Positions 48,095-56,746 of a DNA stretch of 64,000 nucleotides are shown one piece after another. Position numbers and translations under genes: made by a program. Source of the stretch: Cytophagales bacterium (GTDB taxonomy: Bacteria > Bacteroidota > Bacteroidia > Cytophagales > Cyclobacteriaceae); NCBI GenBank assembly GCA_022360015.1, contig JAKSDQ010000264.1, forward strand, positions 30,239 through 94,238. Direction: 5' to 3'. Each line of letters opens with the position of its first letter. Position 1 is the first letter of the stretch. The notes beneath the pieces were generated by a model. That model made no database searches and was not told the DNA's origin. It was given only the letters and a program-made list of their open reading frames with translations.

Positions 48095-48919
48095 TCAAGG
48101 GATCAGAGCCACAATGCGTAAGGGAGCACCGCTGCCACCTTTAATTTTCATAGGTAAAGCAATCACCCAAGCACCTTTAGTCGGCAGTAAATCAAGGTTA
48201 GCCACATTTTCAAAGGCCGGTATGTTCTTTTCAAAGAGTATCCTGTGAGTCTCAAATAATTTTGACTGCCCATAATCAATGCTCGGCGTATCAAGGCCAA
48301 CTGCCTTGATGTTGCGCTGGTTAACCAGCCATTTTGCCGCGGCAGGTGCAATACCCGGGAAATGCAGATTTTGGATACCCTCCAGCCCCGACAACGTGGT
48401 GCCCATGTACTTGCTTTTATCAGGCCAGAATTTGCCGTAGCCGGTTTTAAAGAGCAGAATACAATTTTCAGGCAAACGCCCGTTTTCCTTTTCCCAGTTT
48501 TCGATATCCTGCCGGGTGATTTGGTAGTCACGGTTATCGAGGCAGTTTCCTGACACATCTATCACCATAGCCTGGCCGTTAAGCTGATCAATATCAATTT
48601 GATCCACTGTTTTTTTCCCTTCAGAAAAATGAACCGGCGCGTCCAGGTGTGTTCCTCCGTGTTCGGCTGTGCTAAACTTGAAGGCGGAATAATAGTAGTC
48701 ATTATCCGTTTGTCCTTCAAATACGGTATCCAGTTTGAAAGCCTCGGAAGTAGGCCAATAGACCGTTTGATAATCAAAATCATAGGTCAGATCTATCCAG
48801 CTTCCGTTGGGAAAAGAAAGTTGTGTTACCTGGTTAATCAGGAATCCTTTATTTTCTTCCTTCCTGTTACAGGCACCCAATGAAGCCCCAAACAATATGA
48901 ATAAAAAATATTTTTCCAT
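48095..48919 (-). CDS. Cyclase-family metal hydrolase (kynurenine-formamidase-like), exported
   Basis: A 274-residue protein with a short signal or lipoprotein start (MEKYFLFILFGASLGAC, Cys17). The metal-binding HGGTHLDAPVHF motif of the cyclase/formamidase superfamily is intact (about 87-98), and GLDTPSIDYGQSK and ENVANLDLLPTKGAWVIALP follow. It would hydrolyse an amide or ester in the periplasm. Kynurenine genes are absent, so tryptophan breakdown is not supported. Confidence 0.85.
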   Translation of the reverse strand: MEKYFLFILFGASLGACNRKEENKGFLINQVTQLSFPNGSWIDLTYDFDYQTVYWPTSEAFKLDTVFEGQTDNDYYYSAFKFSTAEHGGTHLDAPVHFSEGKKTVDQIDIDQLNGQAMVIDVSGNCLDNRDYQITRQDIENWEKENGRLPENCILLFKTGYGKFWPDKSKYMGTTLSGLEGIQNLHFPGIAPAAAKWLVNQRNIKAVGLDTPSIDYGQSKLFETHRILFEKNIPAFENVANLDLLPTKGAWVIALPMKIKGGSGAPLRIVALIP

Positions 48920-49015
48920 GACTCACAAATTTTGCGAAAACCGGTGGCGCGTTAAGTGTTTGACCGAATTTGTTGAAAATTTAATGATTTAATAGTTAAA
49001 GACTAAATAAAATCT

Positions 49016-49023
49016 TAGCTTTG
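49016..49023 (+). promoter_or_regulatory. Candidate -7 promoter element before the ECF sigma gene
   Basis: TAGCTTTG fits the Bacteroidota TAnnTTTG consensus exactly. A TTTG at -33 is not found. If it is real, transcription would start near 49030, which argues against translation starting at TTG 49021 and for GTG 49042. Confidence 0.4.
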
Positions 49024-49041
49024 CACGTAAAATATGTAGAT

Positions 49042-49650
49042 GTGAGTCAGAATGAAACAATAACATTGTACGGGCCTTTGCTTTACGCCATTGCTTACAA
49101 AATGGTCGGTACTGTTATGGATGCGGAGGATATCGTGCAGGATACCTTTCTGAAATGGTTGAAAACAGAACAAAAAAAGATTAATGATACAAAGGCCTAT
49201 TTGATTAAATCCGTAACAAATACCTGCCTCAATCATATCAAACAGCTTAATAAAACAAAAGAAAATTTACTGGAAGCCATCAACCACCCTTCCTTTATCG
49301 ACAAAATTGAATTACCCAATTTTGACCTGAAAAATGAACTTTCCGAAGCTATTAGTGTTATCCTAAAAAAGTTGGAACCGACCGAAAGGGCCGTTTTTAT
49401 TTTGAGGGAGATTTTTAATTTCGACTATGGCGAGTTGACAGAAATCCTGGATAAAAAGAAAGAACATTGCAGGCAGTTGTTCTGCAGGGCTAAAGAAAAG
49501 CTAAATCAGGAAAAAGACCGGTTTCATGTCAATCTCGATGTTCACTCACAATTCGTTGAAAAATTTAAAAGTGCTTGCACGTTCGGTGAAGTGGGAAATT
49601 TCATAGACAACCTGAAAAAAGACATCTCCCAAAAATTAAATAACATTTAA
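49042..49650 (+). CDS. ECF sigma factor, ECF41/SigJ-like, without SnoaL tail
   Basis: A sigma-70 family factor of about 202 residues. Region 2 is LYGPLLYAIAYKMVGTVMDA and EDIVQDTFLKWL. Region 4 is LEPTERAVFILREIFNFDYG and KEHCRQLFCRAKEKL, the wording of the ECF41 group. That group normally carries a C-terminal SnoaL-like domain that tunes activity; here only about 45 residues follow region 4. No anti-sigma gene is adjacent, as usual for ECF41. The open frame reaches back to TTG 49021, but GTG 49042 gives the usual short N-terminus. It may control the desaturase gene 109 bp downstream (inference). Confidence 0.8.
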   Translation: MSQNETITLYGPLLYAIAYKMVGTVMDAEDIVQDTFLKWLKTEQKKINDTKAYLIKSVTNTCLNHIKQLNKTKENLLEAINHPSFIDKIELPNFDLKNELSEAISVILKKLEPTERAVFILREIFNFDYGELTEILDKKKEHCRQLFCRAKEKLNQEKDRFHVNLDVHSQFVEKFKSACTFGEVGNFIDNLKKDISQKLNNI

Positions 49651-49759
49651 TCGTAAATTTTTATCACACTTTTGTCACAAACTCAACATTTCGTTGTCTT
49701 ATATAAAAGGGACTTGCTGTCCGGGAAATTAAATTAAGTAAACTCGTAAAAATTGGAGC

Positions 49760-50530
49760 ATGATTGTTATTGCATTTTTCATAGCACACTGGTATTTATC
49801 TTTGTTCTTTCAGACATTCTTTTTGCACAGGTACGCTGCCCATAGAGCATTTACCATGTCAAAACCCATGGAAAAAGTATTTTTTGTGTTGACCTGGATT
49901 TTTCAAGGATCCAATTATCTGAGTGCCTACGGTTATGGAATTATGCATAGAATGCACCATGCCTATGCTGACACCGAAAATGACCCGCATTCCCCAAGCT
50001 ACGATGAAAGTATCTGGAAAATGATGTGGAAAACTAAAACGATTTATTCAGCTATTGCCAATAAAAAAATGGTGGTTGATCCCAGGTTTACTAAAGATAT
50101 TCCGGAATGGACATGGTTCGATAAAATGGCCAGGTCATGGCCTTCGAGAATTTTCTGGGGGGGGCTTTATATCCTTTTCTATGTGCAATTTGCCACACAC
50201 TGGTGGATGTATTTATTATTGCCCATTCAATTTGCCGTTTCTCCCATACATGGAGCGATCATCAACTGGTTTGCGCACAAGTATGGCTACAGAAATTTTG
50301 AAACGAAAGACACATCAAGGAATTTTCTGCCATTTGATTTTCTGATGATGGGTGAAAGTTATCACAACAACCACCACAAAAACGGTGGCAGCCCCAATTT
50401 TGGTGGGATCAGATGGCATGAAATCGATCCTACCTATCAATTCATAAAGCTTTTTAACTTTTTGGGAATTATTAAAATGAGAAAGGGCAAAAGCGTTAAT
50501 GCGGATTTTCCGGAAAGAATAGCTGCCTGA
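49760..50530 (+). CDS. Membrane acyl-CoA/fatty-acid desaturase
   Basis: A 256-residue integral membrane di-iron desaturase. The three histidine boxes are complete: HRYAAH near residue 23, HRMHHAYADTENDPHS near 67 and ESYHNNHH near 200. Hydrophobic pairs precede box 1 and lie around 133-165. It introduces a cis double bond into acyl chains, typically to keep membranes fluid at low temperature. It follows the ECF sigma gene and precedes rsmE by 51 bp. Confidence 0.9.
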   Translation: MIVIAFFIAHWYLSLFFQTFFLHRYAAHRAFTMSKPMEKVFFVLTWIFQGSNYLSAYGYGIMHRMHHAYADTENDPHSPSYDESIWKMMWKTKTIYSAIANKKMVVDPRFTKDIPEWTWFDKMARSWPSRIFWGGLYILFYVQFATHWWMYLLLPIQFAVSPIHGAIINWFAHKYGYRNFETKDTSRNFLPFDFLMMGESYHNNHHKNGGSPNFGGIRWHEIDPTYQFIKLFNFLGIIKMRKGKSVNADFPERIAA

Positions 50531-50581
50531 CAACTTTTGGGTGCTTCCTGTTCCCTTTCATCTTGTTGAGGGTACCTTATC

Positions 50582-51289
50582 ATGCGTTTGTTTTACCAGC
50601 CTAATATTGATGCGGGTGACACTTTTCTCGATACCGATGAATCGGGTCACTGCGTCAAAGCGCTGAGGTTAAAACAGGGAGACCTTATCCATGTTGCCGA
50701 CGGAAAAGGAAGCATTTATACCTGCAGGCTTACAAGGCCCGACCCGGGAAAAAGTTTTTTCGAAATCGTTGAAAGAAAACAGGAACCGGCTAAAACTTAT
50801 TTTATTCACATAGCCATCGCCCCGACAAAAAACCTCGACAGGCTGGAATGGTTTGTAGAAAAATCAGTAGAACTGGGCATCGACAAGATTTCGCCTATCT
50901 TATGCCGGACATCAGAAAGAAAGACGCTACGGACTGATCGTCTGCAAAGAAAGGCAATCAGTGCCATGAAGCAATCCCTGAAATCCAGGACACCTGAAAT
51001 TTCGGAGCCGATACCATTTTCTGACCTCCTGGCACACCATGCAGAATCCGAAAAATATATCGCCTACCTGGATGATTTACCGAGTCCCCACTTAATCAAT
51101 CTGGCAAAAAAAGACGGACAATACCTCGTCTTAATCGGTCCTGAAGGTGATTTTAGCAGCGAAGAAGTAGCCAATGCCACCAGACTTGGCTTTCAGACTG
51201 TCAGTCTGGGAAACCACAGGCTAAGAACAGAGACAGCAGGTATTGCGGCCTGTCATATTTTAAATTTGATAAACGAGGCCAGTCTGTAA
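50582..51289 (+). CDS. rsmE: 16S rRNA (uracil1498-N3)-methyltransferase
   Basis: A 235-residue SPOUT methyltransferase. An N-terminal PUA-like part (MRLFYQPNIDAGDTFLDTDE) recognises RNA. The knotted AdoMet site is LIGPEGDFSSEEV and VSLGNHRLRTETAGIAA, diagnostic of RsmE. It methylates U1498 of the small-subunit rRNA. Length is normal. Repeat copy 3 starts 57 bp after its stop. Confidence 0.95.
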   Translation: MRLFYQPNIDAGDTFLDTDESGHCVKALRLKQGDLIHVADGKGSIYTCRLTRPDPGKSFFEIVERKQEPAKTYFIHIAIAPTKNLDRLEWFVEKSVELGIDKISPILCRTSERKTLRTDRLQRKAISAMKQSLKSRTPEISEPIPFSDLLAHHAESEKYIAYLDDLPSPHLINLAKKDGQYLVLIGPEGDFSSEEVANATRLGFQTVSLGNHRLRTETAGIAACHILNLINEASL

Positions 51290-51346
51290 TTGCTGATGTT
51301 GCACAACTCAAACATGGGCCTTTATTTTTATTTTATCGGCTAAAAC

Positions 51347-51475
51347 CTCTGTGTCTCTTTGTGTCTTGGTGCCTTCGTGGTAAAAAATGGTTAACCACAA
51401 AGGCACGGAGGCACCAAGACACAAAGAGGCACAGAGGGTGGTGAGAATTTTGGGGTGTGCAAGAGCCACCTCCGG
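51347..51475. repeat. Interspersed palindromic repeat, copy 3, with side module
   Basis: The longest core in the window (51347-51436): CTCTGTGTCTCTTTGTGTCT on the left is matched by AGACACAAAGAGGCACAGAG on the right around a TGGTAAAAAATGGTTAACCA centre. The side module GAGAATTTTGGGG...GTGCAAGAGCCACCTCCGG follows and touches the stop codon of the minus-strand gene at 51476. It lies between convergent genes. Confidence 0.88.
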
Positions 51476-52024
51476 CTAGCGATGTCGATGCACTTCGTAA
51501 TCCTCTTTAACCGCTACTGAAATACGGTTGATCATTTCGGTCCTTGATATCGTTAAAAACCGGGAAGTGATCCTGTCAACGATATTTATAACAGTATCAT
51601 GGTCCACCACCAGCGAATCTTCGCTTTGAAATAAAGTATCGGGATTAAAAAGGTAAAGTAATGTGTCAGTAACAGGAAGATCACTTTGGTTGATTACTTC
51701 CCAGTATCCGTCCAGTATCTTGTCTTCCTCGCATGAGTCGTCAAACACCAGGATGTTGGCAGTCTCCCCGGTGCCCTGGGTAAATATCAATGCATTTTCC
51801 AACTGACAACCATCGATTATAACCTGCTGACCGTCAATTTCCTTGCTTATCAGGTTCCAGCTTTTGGTGCTGTCACTTGCCAAAAGCCTTTCGATTTGTG
51901 CCGGGGTAAACTGTATTTCAGAATCGTCTTCATCACTACAGGTAACTAGCAAAAGGCCACCTGCAAGCCATAGGAAAGTAAAAAAAACATTAAAAACACG
52001 AAAGTGGTGACTAAAAACTTGCAT
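51476..52024 (-). CDS. Hypothetical lipocalin-like lipoprotein
   Basis: A 182-residue protein with an N-terminal hydrophobic segment ending in a lipobox-like VTC (Cys29). A helical start (TPAQIERLLASDSTKSWNLI) leads into beta strands (ALIFTQGTGETANILVFDDS; GYWEVINQSDLPVTDTLLYL), the look of small lipocalin-like Bacteroidota lipoproteins. I cannot assign a function. The stop codon touches palindromic repeat copy 3. Confidence 0.6.
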   Translation of the reverse strand: MQVFSHHFRVFNVFFTFLWLAGGLLLVTCSDEDDSEIQFTPAQIERLLASDSTKSWNLISKEIDGQQVIIDGCQLENALIFTQGTGETANILVFDDSCEEDKILDGYWEVINQSDLPVTDTLLYLFNPDTLFQSEDSLVVDHDTVINIVDRITSRFLTISRTEMINRISVAVKEDYEVHRHR

Positions 52025-52187
52025 AAAATATTATCAGTAACTGGGCTTAAATATAGTTGATTCGACCATAAAACGATGAATCGGCCATAATATTAAGAAA
52101 ACCAAAAATTTAACCTTACTGGAAACCTTCGTAATGGCACCTTGTCATTGAATCAAATTTTATACCAAAGAAAATTGACTTCACGTT

Positions 52188-52769
52188 ATGAAACTTCTGC
52201 TAAAATTACTTTTTATAATCGCATTTACGTGGCTTATCTCCAGTGTTATTGGCCAAAACTTTACACAAACAGTGCGCGGTAAAGTTGTTGACCGGCAATC
52301 CGGCTCTTCGATCATCGGTGCTAATGTTATAATTATCGGTACTGATCCTTTGCTGGGCGCTATCACAGATGCCGGGGGAAATTTCAGGATTACACGGGTA
52401 CCTGTAGGCAGGCATAACCTGAAGATAACCTACATAGGCTATGAAGAAAGCAACATGCCGGAGTTATCGGTAGGGTCAGGAAAGGAAGTAGTACTGAACA
52501 TTGAATTGCGGGAGTCATTTGTGCAGATGGAAGAAATGGTGATTAAGGCATCGAGGTACCCAATCTCAATCATTTTGCCGACGAATGGACATCGGCATAA
52601 GATACCAAAGAAACAAGCCAAAGCATGCAAATATCATAGCCCTCAACATACAAAATTTTACCGGAAGATTAATGTACCGGAAGCGTTTTACGAGGCAGAC
52701 CCCATGGCCATCCGGACGGATGAGCAGCTTGGTTTATTTCCAAATTTAAGTTACCGGATAGAATTCTGA
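52188..52769 (+). pseudogene. TonB-dependent receptor remnant with internal deletion
   Basis: A 193-residue frame. Residues 1-20 are a signal peptide and 27-115 a carboxypeptidase-regulatory-like domain (VRGKVVDRQSGSSIIGANVI; ITYIGYEESNMPELSVGSGK). EEMVIKASRYPIS resembles the start of a plug, but the frame then jumps to a segment ending DEQLGLFPNLSYRIEF, which looks like the final strand of a receptor barrel. Plug and barrel (about 600 residues) are missing. The simplest reading is an in-frame internal deletion of a TonB receptor gene. It may still be expressed as a small exported protein. The C-terminal match is by pattern, so medium confidence. Confidence 0.55.
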
Positions 52770-53195
52770 AAAACTAAGACATAAGAAGGTGTTGTTACTG
52801 GTTTATCTTTTACTGAAAAAAACCTTGATGCTAATCCTGAAGTTCCGGGCGTCCTTCCACCCGCCTGACAGGCAGGGGGATCCTCAATAGGTTTTTGTCA
52901 TCGTTGAAGGTATCACCGGAATAAAATCAGCAACACCTCCATTTTTTACTTTGAGAGCGTCTGCACGGGCCTGTTCCGCAGAGGCGGTCGTCAGCATATT
53001 CAATTCCGGATTAAGCTCCTTCAGGTACCGGCCGGTTATTCGTGAAACAGGAAACTTCATAACCACAGCATATTTTAAAAAAGTTTAGGTCGGGAACCTG
53101 ACAAATGATAAGATTGTTTGGATTACAAAAACCCATCTTTCGTACTTTTCAGTTATTACAGGTATAAATCAGTTATTACCGATAAAAAAGAAAGA
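52770..53195. other. Intergenic region with possible gene fragment
   Basis: About 425 bp between the receptor remnant and arsM. A minus-strand frame at 52884-53066 (KFPVSRITGRYLKELNPELN to VADFIPVIPSTMTKTY) looks protein-like but starts and ends abruptly; it may be a scrap of a lost gene. A small inverted repeat CGCCTG-A-CAGGCAGG lies around 52862-52876. I identify no promoter. Confidence 0.35.
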
Positions 53196-54173
53196 ATGTC
53201 AGATATATCCTATTTAGAAACCACAAAAAATATTTACAAAGAAGCCGCCAAAAATCCTGATATAGGCCTGTGCTGCACCACCACACCAGTTTGGCAACTG
53301 CCGGATCTGGAAGTTCCGAAAATTATGTTGGACATGAATTACGGTTGCGGAAGCACGGTTAACCCCAGGGACCTGGTAAATAATCCCACCGTTTTATATG
53401 TAGGAGTGGGTGGAGGCATGGAATTGTTGCAGTTTTCATATTTCAACAGAACCCCCGGTGGCACCATAGGCATCGATGTAGTTGAAGAAATGCTGGAAGC
53501 CTCAAAAACAAATTTCAAAGAGGCAGAAAAGCTGAATCCCTGGTTCAATGCTGAATTTATCGACCTGAGAAGGGGCGATGCCCTGCATTTGCCTATAGAA
53601 GATAGCACCATCGATGTGGCGGCGCAAAACTGCCTTTTCAATATATTTAAACCCGAAGATCTGAAGCAGGCACTCAGGGAAATGTATCGGGTGCTAAAAC
53701 CTAACGGCAGGTTGGTACTTTCTGACCCTATCTGCGAGACACCCATGTCGGATAGTCTCAGGAATGACGAAAGATTGAGGGCCATGTGCCTGACAGGGGC
53801 CATTCCATTAAATGCATATATCCGGTTAATTACCGATTGCGGTTTCGGCACTGTTGAAATCAGGGCCAAAAGGCCTTACCGCGTCCTGTCACCCAATCAG
53901 TACAATACGAAAGAGCTGGTCATTATTGAGAGCGTCGAAGTTTGTGCGATCAAAGACCCGATGCCCGATGATGGCCCCTGTGTTTTTACGGGAAAAACCG
54001 CTATCTACTTTGGAGATCAGGAGTATTTTGATGATGGAAAAGGCCATGTACTCTTACCAAACATGCCGCTGGCAGTGTGTGACAAAACCGCCGGCGCCCT
54101 GGCAGCATTGGACCGAAAAGATATATTTACCTCCGATTCCACCTACTTTTATGATGGCGGCGGGTGTTGCTAA
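53196..54173 (+). CDS. arsM: Arsenite methyltransferase, arsenosugar-pathway ArsM type
   Basis: A protein of 325 residues from ATG 53196. An upstream TTG at 53118 keeps the frame open, but the family begins near YLETTKNIYKEAAKNPDIGL. The class I methyltransferase core has VLYVGVGGGMELLQF, GIDVVEEML and MYRVLKPNGRLVLSDPICET. Cysteines expected to bind As(III) are in GLCCTTTPVW, MNYGCGST and the terminal YDGGGCC. This form is known from arsenosugar biosynthesis clusters, where a radical-SAM partner (ArsS) follows; none is present in the window. It methylates arsenite with SAM. Confidence 0.85.
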   Translation: MSDISYLETTKNIYKEAAKNPDIGLCCTTTPVWQLPDLEVPKIMLDMNYGCGSTVNPRDLVNNPTVLYVGVGGGMELLQFSYFNRTPGGTIGIDVVEEMLEASKTNFKEAEKLNPWFNAEFIDLRRGDALHLPIEDSTIDVAAQNCLFNIFKPEDLKQALREMYRVLKPNGRLVLSDPICETPMSDSLRNDERLRAMCLTGAIPLNAYIRLITDCGFGTVEIRAKRPYRVLSPNQYNTKELVIIESVEVCAIKDPMPDDGPCVFTGKTAIYFGDQEYFDDGKGHVLLPNMPLAVCDKTAGALAALDRKDIFTSDSTYFYDGGGCC

Positions 54174-54433
54174 CCATTTCACCCGGGATTTGTGGTGGGT
54201 CTGTACAGGGTGAAATCGGCACCCGAGATTTTTGGGAGACCCGGGTCCGGTACATTGTCGATAGCTATAAAGGTTATTTTCAAAAAGGTTCCGACCTTCA
54301 GGACTATGAGCAGAAAATGAAACTGGTAAGCAGCATGCTCAAAGACGACTTTCATTACGGTTTTGGAGATGTTCAGTATTTTGCAATGCTCCATCGACTT
54401 AAACCGCTATATCACGAACGGCAGCACGAATGA
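54164..54433 (+). CDS. Possible C-terminal gene fragment after arsM
   Basis: An 89-codon frame that begins inside the last codons of arsM. From about residue 20 (TRDFWETRVRYIVDSYKGYF) to the end (DDFHYGFGDVQYFAMLHRLK, LYHERQHE) it reads like a normal helical protein tail, while the first residues are only translated leader. A 9-bp inverted repeat (ATTTCACCC at 54176-54184, GGGTGAAAT at 54208-54216) precedes it. I do not recognise the family; it is probably the remaining 3' end of a deleted gene. Confidence 0.35.
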   Translation: MLLTISPGICGGSVQGEIGTRDFWETRVRYIVDSYKGYFQKGSDLQDYEQKMKLVSSMLKDDFHYGFGDVQYFAMLHRLKPLYHERQHE

Positions 54434-54747
54434 TCCTTAAGTGCAGAAGGAAATAACATACTGTCCGGAGCAGTGAATTTCCTTACTATTGAAAAATCAG
54501 ATTTTACTATCGGTGGTGCAAGTGGAAGATCCTATTTTGGGATGATCGATCGGGGGCATTAAAGCAGGTTAATTATTAATCTTGACATTTAACACAGCTT
54601 TCATTGCGAATTTCTTAATTATATCCCCGATACAAGGTTCAAATCTATCATATTGCTATTCTTACAAATATTCAAATGATTAGTGGTTAATCATCCGTTA
54701 CAATTGACTAATTTTGCGGAAAAATTCTGCGAGAAGCACTTATTCCA
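54434..54747. other. Intergenic region upstream of the serB-serA fusion
   Basis: 314 bp, AT-rich, no supported gene. TAATTTTG at 54709-54716 matches the -7 form TAnnTTTG 31 bp before the ATG and is the best promoter candidate; the -33 position has no clear TTTG. Confidence 0.4.
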
Positions 54748-56640
54748 ATGAAAAATAAGAAGTATTTCGTCATTGATTTTGACAGCACCTTCACCAAAGT
54801 GGAAGCCCTGGACGTACTGGGAGAAATATCTTTGAAGACCAATGATCAAAAAGATACCATACTGGAAGAAATCAAGGCGATTACTGACCGCTGTATGGAA
54901 GGGGAGCTATCATTCAGGCAGTCTTTGAATGAACGCATTAAGTTGCTGGAAGCTAAAAAAGATCACATCGAACACTTAATTACCCGTTTAAAAGAGAAAG
55001 TCTCCACCTCATTTAAGAGAAACAAAGAATTTTTCTCAGAACACGCCGACCATATCTACATTATTTCTAACGGATTCAGCGATTTTATTGTCCCCATTGT
55101 AACAGAATATGGCGTTAAGAAAGAAAATGTATTTGCGAACAAATTTGAATTCGACGCAGAAGGCAACATTGTGGGTTTTGATCCCAGCAATGAGTTGTCC
55201 TCAAACAATGGAAAAGTCGAGGTAATAAAAAAGTTGAAACTGGCCGGGGAAGTATACGTCATTGGAGACGGTTATAATGACTACGAAATTAAAGCAGGCG
55301 GTCTGGCCAATATGTTTTATGCCTTCACGGAAAATGTCGAAAGGACACCGGTTTTACAAAAAGCAGATCATATCGCTCCGAGTTTGGACGAAGTTTTATA
55401 TGTTAACAAAATGAATACAGCCCTATCCTACCCCAAAAACAGAATTAAGGTATTGTTACTCGAAAATATACACCCGGATGCCGTTAGAATTTTAAAGGAA
55501 GAAGGCTATACCGTGGAAAAACATCCAACTGGACTGGATGAAGATGAACTGTGTGAAAAAGTCAGGGATGTTTCTGTTTTAGGGATCAGGTCCAAAACCC
55601 AGGTGACCAAAAAAGTCCTGGAAAGTGCCAATCGCCTGATCGCCATTGGTGCCTTCTGCATCGGTACTAACCAGATCGATCTCGAAGAAGCCCTGAAAAA
55701 CGGGGTCACAGTTTTTAACGCCCCTTACAGTAACACCCGCTCAGTAGTGGAACTGGCTATTGCTGAAATCATTTTGTTGATGAGGAATTTACCTGATAAA
55801 ATGATGTTAATGCATCAGGGTAAATGGGATAAATCTGCCAAGGACAGCTATGAAATCAGAGGAAAAAAAATTGGCATTATCGGCTATGGTAACATTGGTT
55901 CCCAGTTATCTGTTCTGGCAGAAAATATGGGAATGGACGTGTATTACTATGACCTGGTAGACAGGCTCACGCTTGGGAATGCCACTAAATGCAACTCCCT
56001 CGATGAGTTGCTGTCCCTGTCTGATGTGATCAGCCTGCATGTCGACGGACGAAAGGAAAACAAAAACTTCATTAGTGATCCTCAGTTTGAAAAGATGAAG
56101 GACGGGGTAATTTTTCTGAACCTCAGCCGGGGCCAGGTGGTGGACATTGAAGCACTGAAAAAAAACATTTTAAGCGGCAAAGTCAGGGGTACGGCAATTG
56201 ATGTGTTTCCCGAGGAGCCCAAAAGCAACAAAGATGAATTAAAGACGGCGTTAAAGGGACTTCCCAATACCTTGCTTACGCCTCATATAGGTGGGAGCAC
56301 CTTGGAAGCACAGGTCAACATTGCCCATTTTGTACCTGGGCAGATTATGGATTACATGAATACGGGAAGCACTACCAACAGTGTAAACTTTCCAAATGTA
56401 AGACTACCGGAATTCAAAAATGCGCATCGTCTGATACATATTCATCATAATATGCCTGGCATTTTGGCAAAGATCAACAATATTCTGGCTGAATTTAAAA
56501 CGAACATCGTTGGCCAGTATTTGAAGACCAATGAAACGATTGGTTATGTCATCACCGACATCGACAAGGCTTACAACAAGGAGGTCATCAAAAAAATGAA
56601 GGCCATCGAGGGTACCATCTGGTTCCGTGTCCTTTACTAA
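54748..56640 (+). CDS. Bifunctional phosphoserine phosphatase / phosphoglycerate dehydrogenase
   Basis: A 630-residue fusion of the last and first enzymes of serine synthesis. Residues 1-220 form a HAD phosphatase: DFDSTFTK (nucleophile Asp), IISNGFSDF and VIGDGYNDYEI. From about 230 comes a complete SerA: the substrate domain, NAD site GYGNIGSQ, catalytic region TAIDVFPEEP and LTPHIGGSTLEAQVNIA, and a C-terminal ACT domain (about 560-630, HIHHNMPGILAKINNILAEF) that may sense serine. No stop or frameshift separates the halves. A SerC-like aminotransferase gene 3.8 kb downstream could supply the middle step. Fused forms occur in some Bacteroidota, to my memory. Confidence 0.92.
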   Translation: MKNKKYFVIDFDSTFTKVEALDVLGEISLKTNDQKDTILEEIKAITDRCMEGELSFRQSLNERIKLLEAKKDHIEHLITRLKEKVSTSFKRNKEFFSEHADHIYIISNGFSDFIVPIVTEYGVKKENVFANKFEFDAEGNIVGFDPSNELSSNNGKVEVIKKLKLAGEVYVIGDGYNDYEIKAGGLANMFYAFTENVERTPVLQKADHIAPSLDEVLYVNKMNTALSYPKNRIKVLLLENIHPDAVRILKEEGYTVEKHPTGLDEDELCEKVRDVSVLGIRSKTQVTKKVLESANRLIAIGAFCIGTNQIDLEEALKNGVTVFNAPYSNTRSVVELAIAEIILLMRNLPDKMMLMHQGKWDKSAKDSYEIRGKKIGIIGYGNIGSQLSVLAENMGMDVYYYDLVDRLTLGNATKCNSLDELLSLSDVISLHVDGRKENKNFISDPQFEKMKDGVIFLNLSRGQVVDIEALKKNILSGKVRGTAIDVFPEEPKSNKDELKTALKGLPNTLLTPHIGGSTLEAQVNIAHFVPGQIMDYMNTGSTTNSVNFPNVRLPEFKNAHRLIHIHHNMPGILAKINNILAEFKTNIVGQYLKTNETIGYVITDIDKAYNKEVIKKMKAIEGTIWFRVLY

Positions 56641-56654
56641 TTCGTGCCCCGGAA

Positions 56655-56736
56655 CCCTTCTCCTTTGTGCCTTCGTGTCTTGGTGGTGAAAAATGGTGAA
56701 CCACAAAGGCACCAAGACACAAAGAGGCACTAAGGG
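56655..56736. repeat. Interspersed palindromic repeat, copy 4
   Basis: Core of 82 bp from CCCTTCTCCTTTGTGCCTTC to AAGAGGCACTAAGGG, with centre GGTGAAAAATGGTGAACC. No side module. It fills most of the 106-bp gap between the convergent genes ending at 56640 and 56747. Confidence 0.88.
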
Positions 56737-56746
56737 ATTCAGGTGG

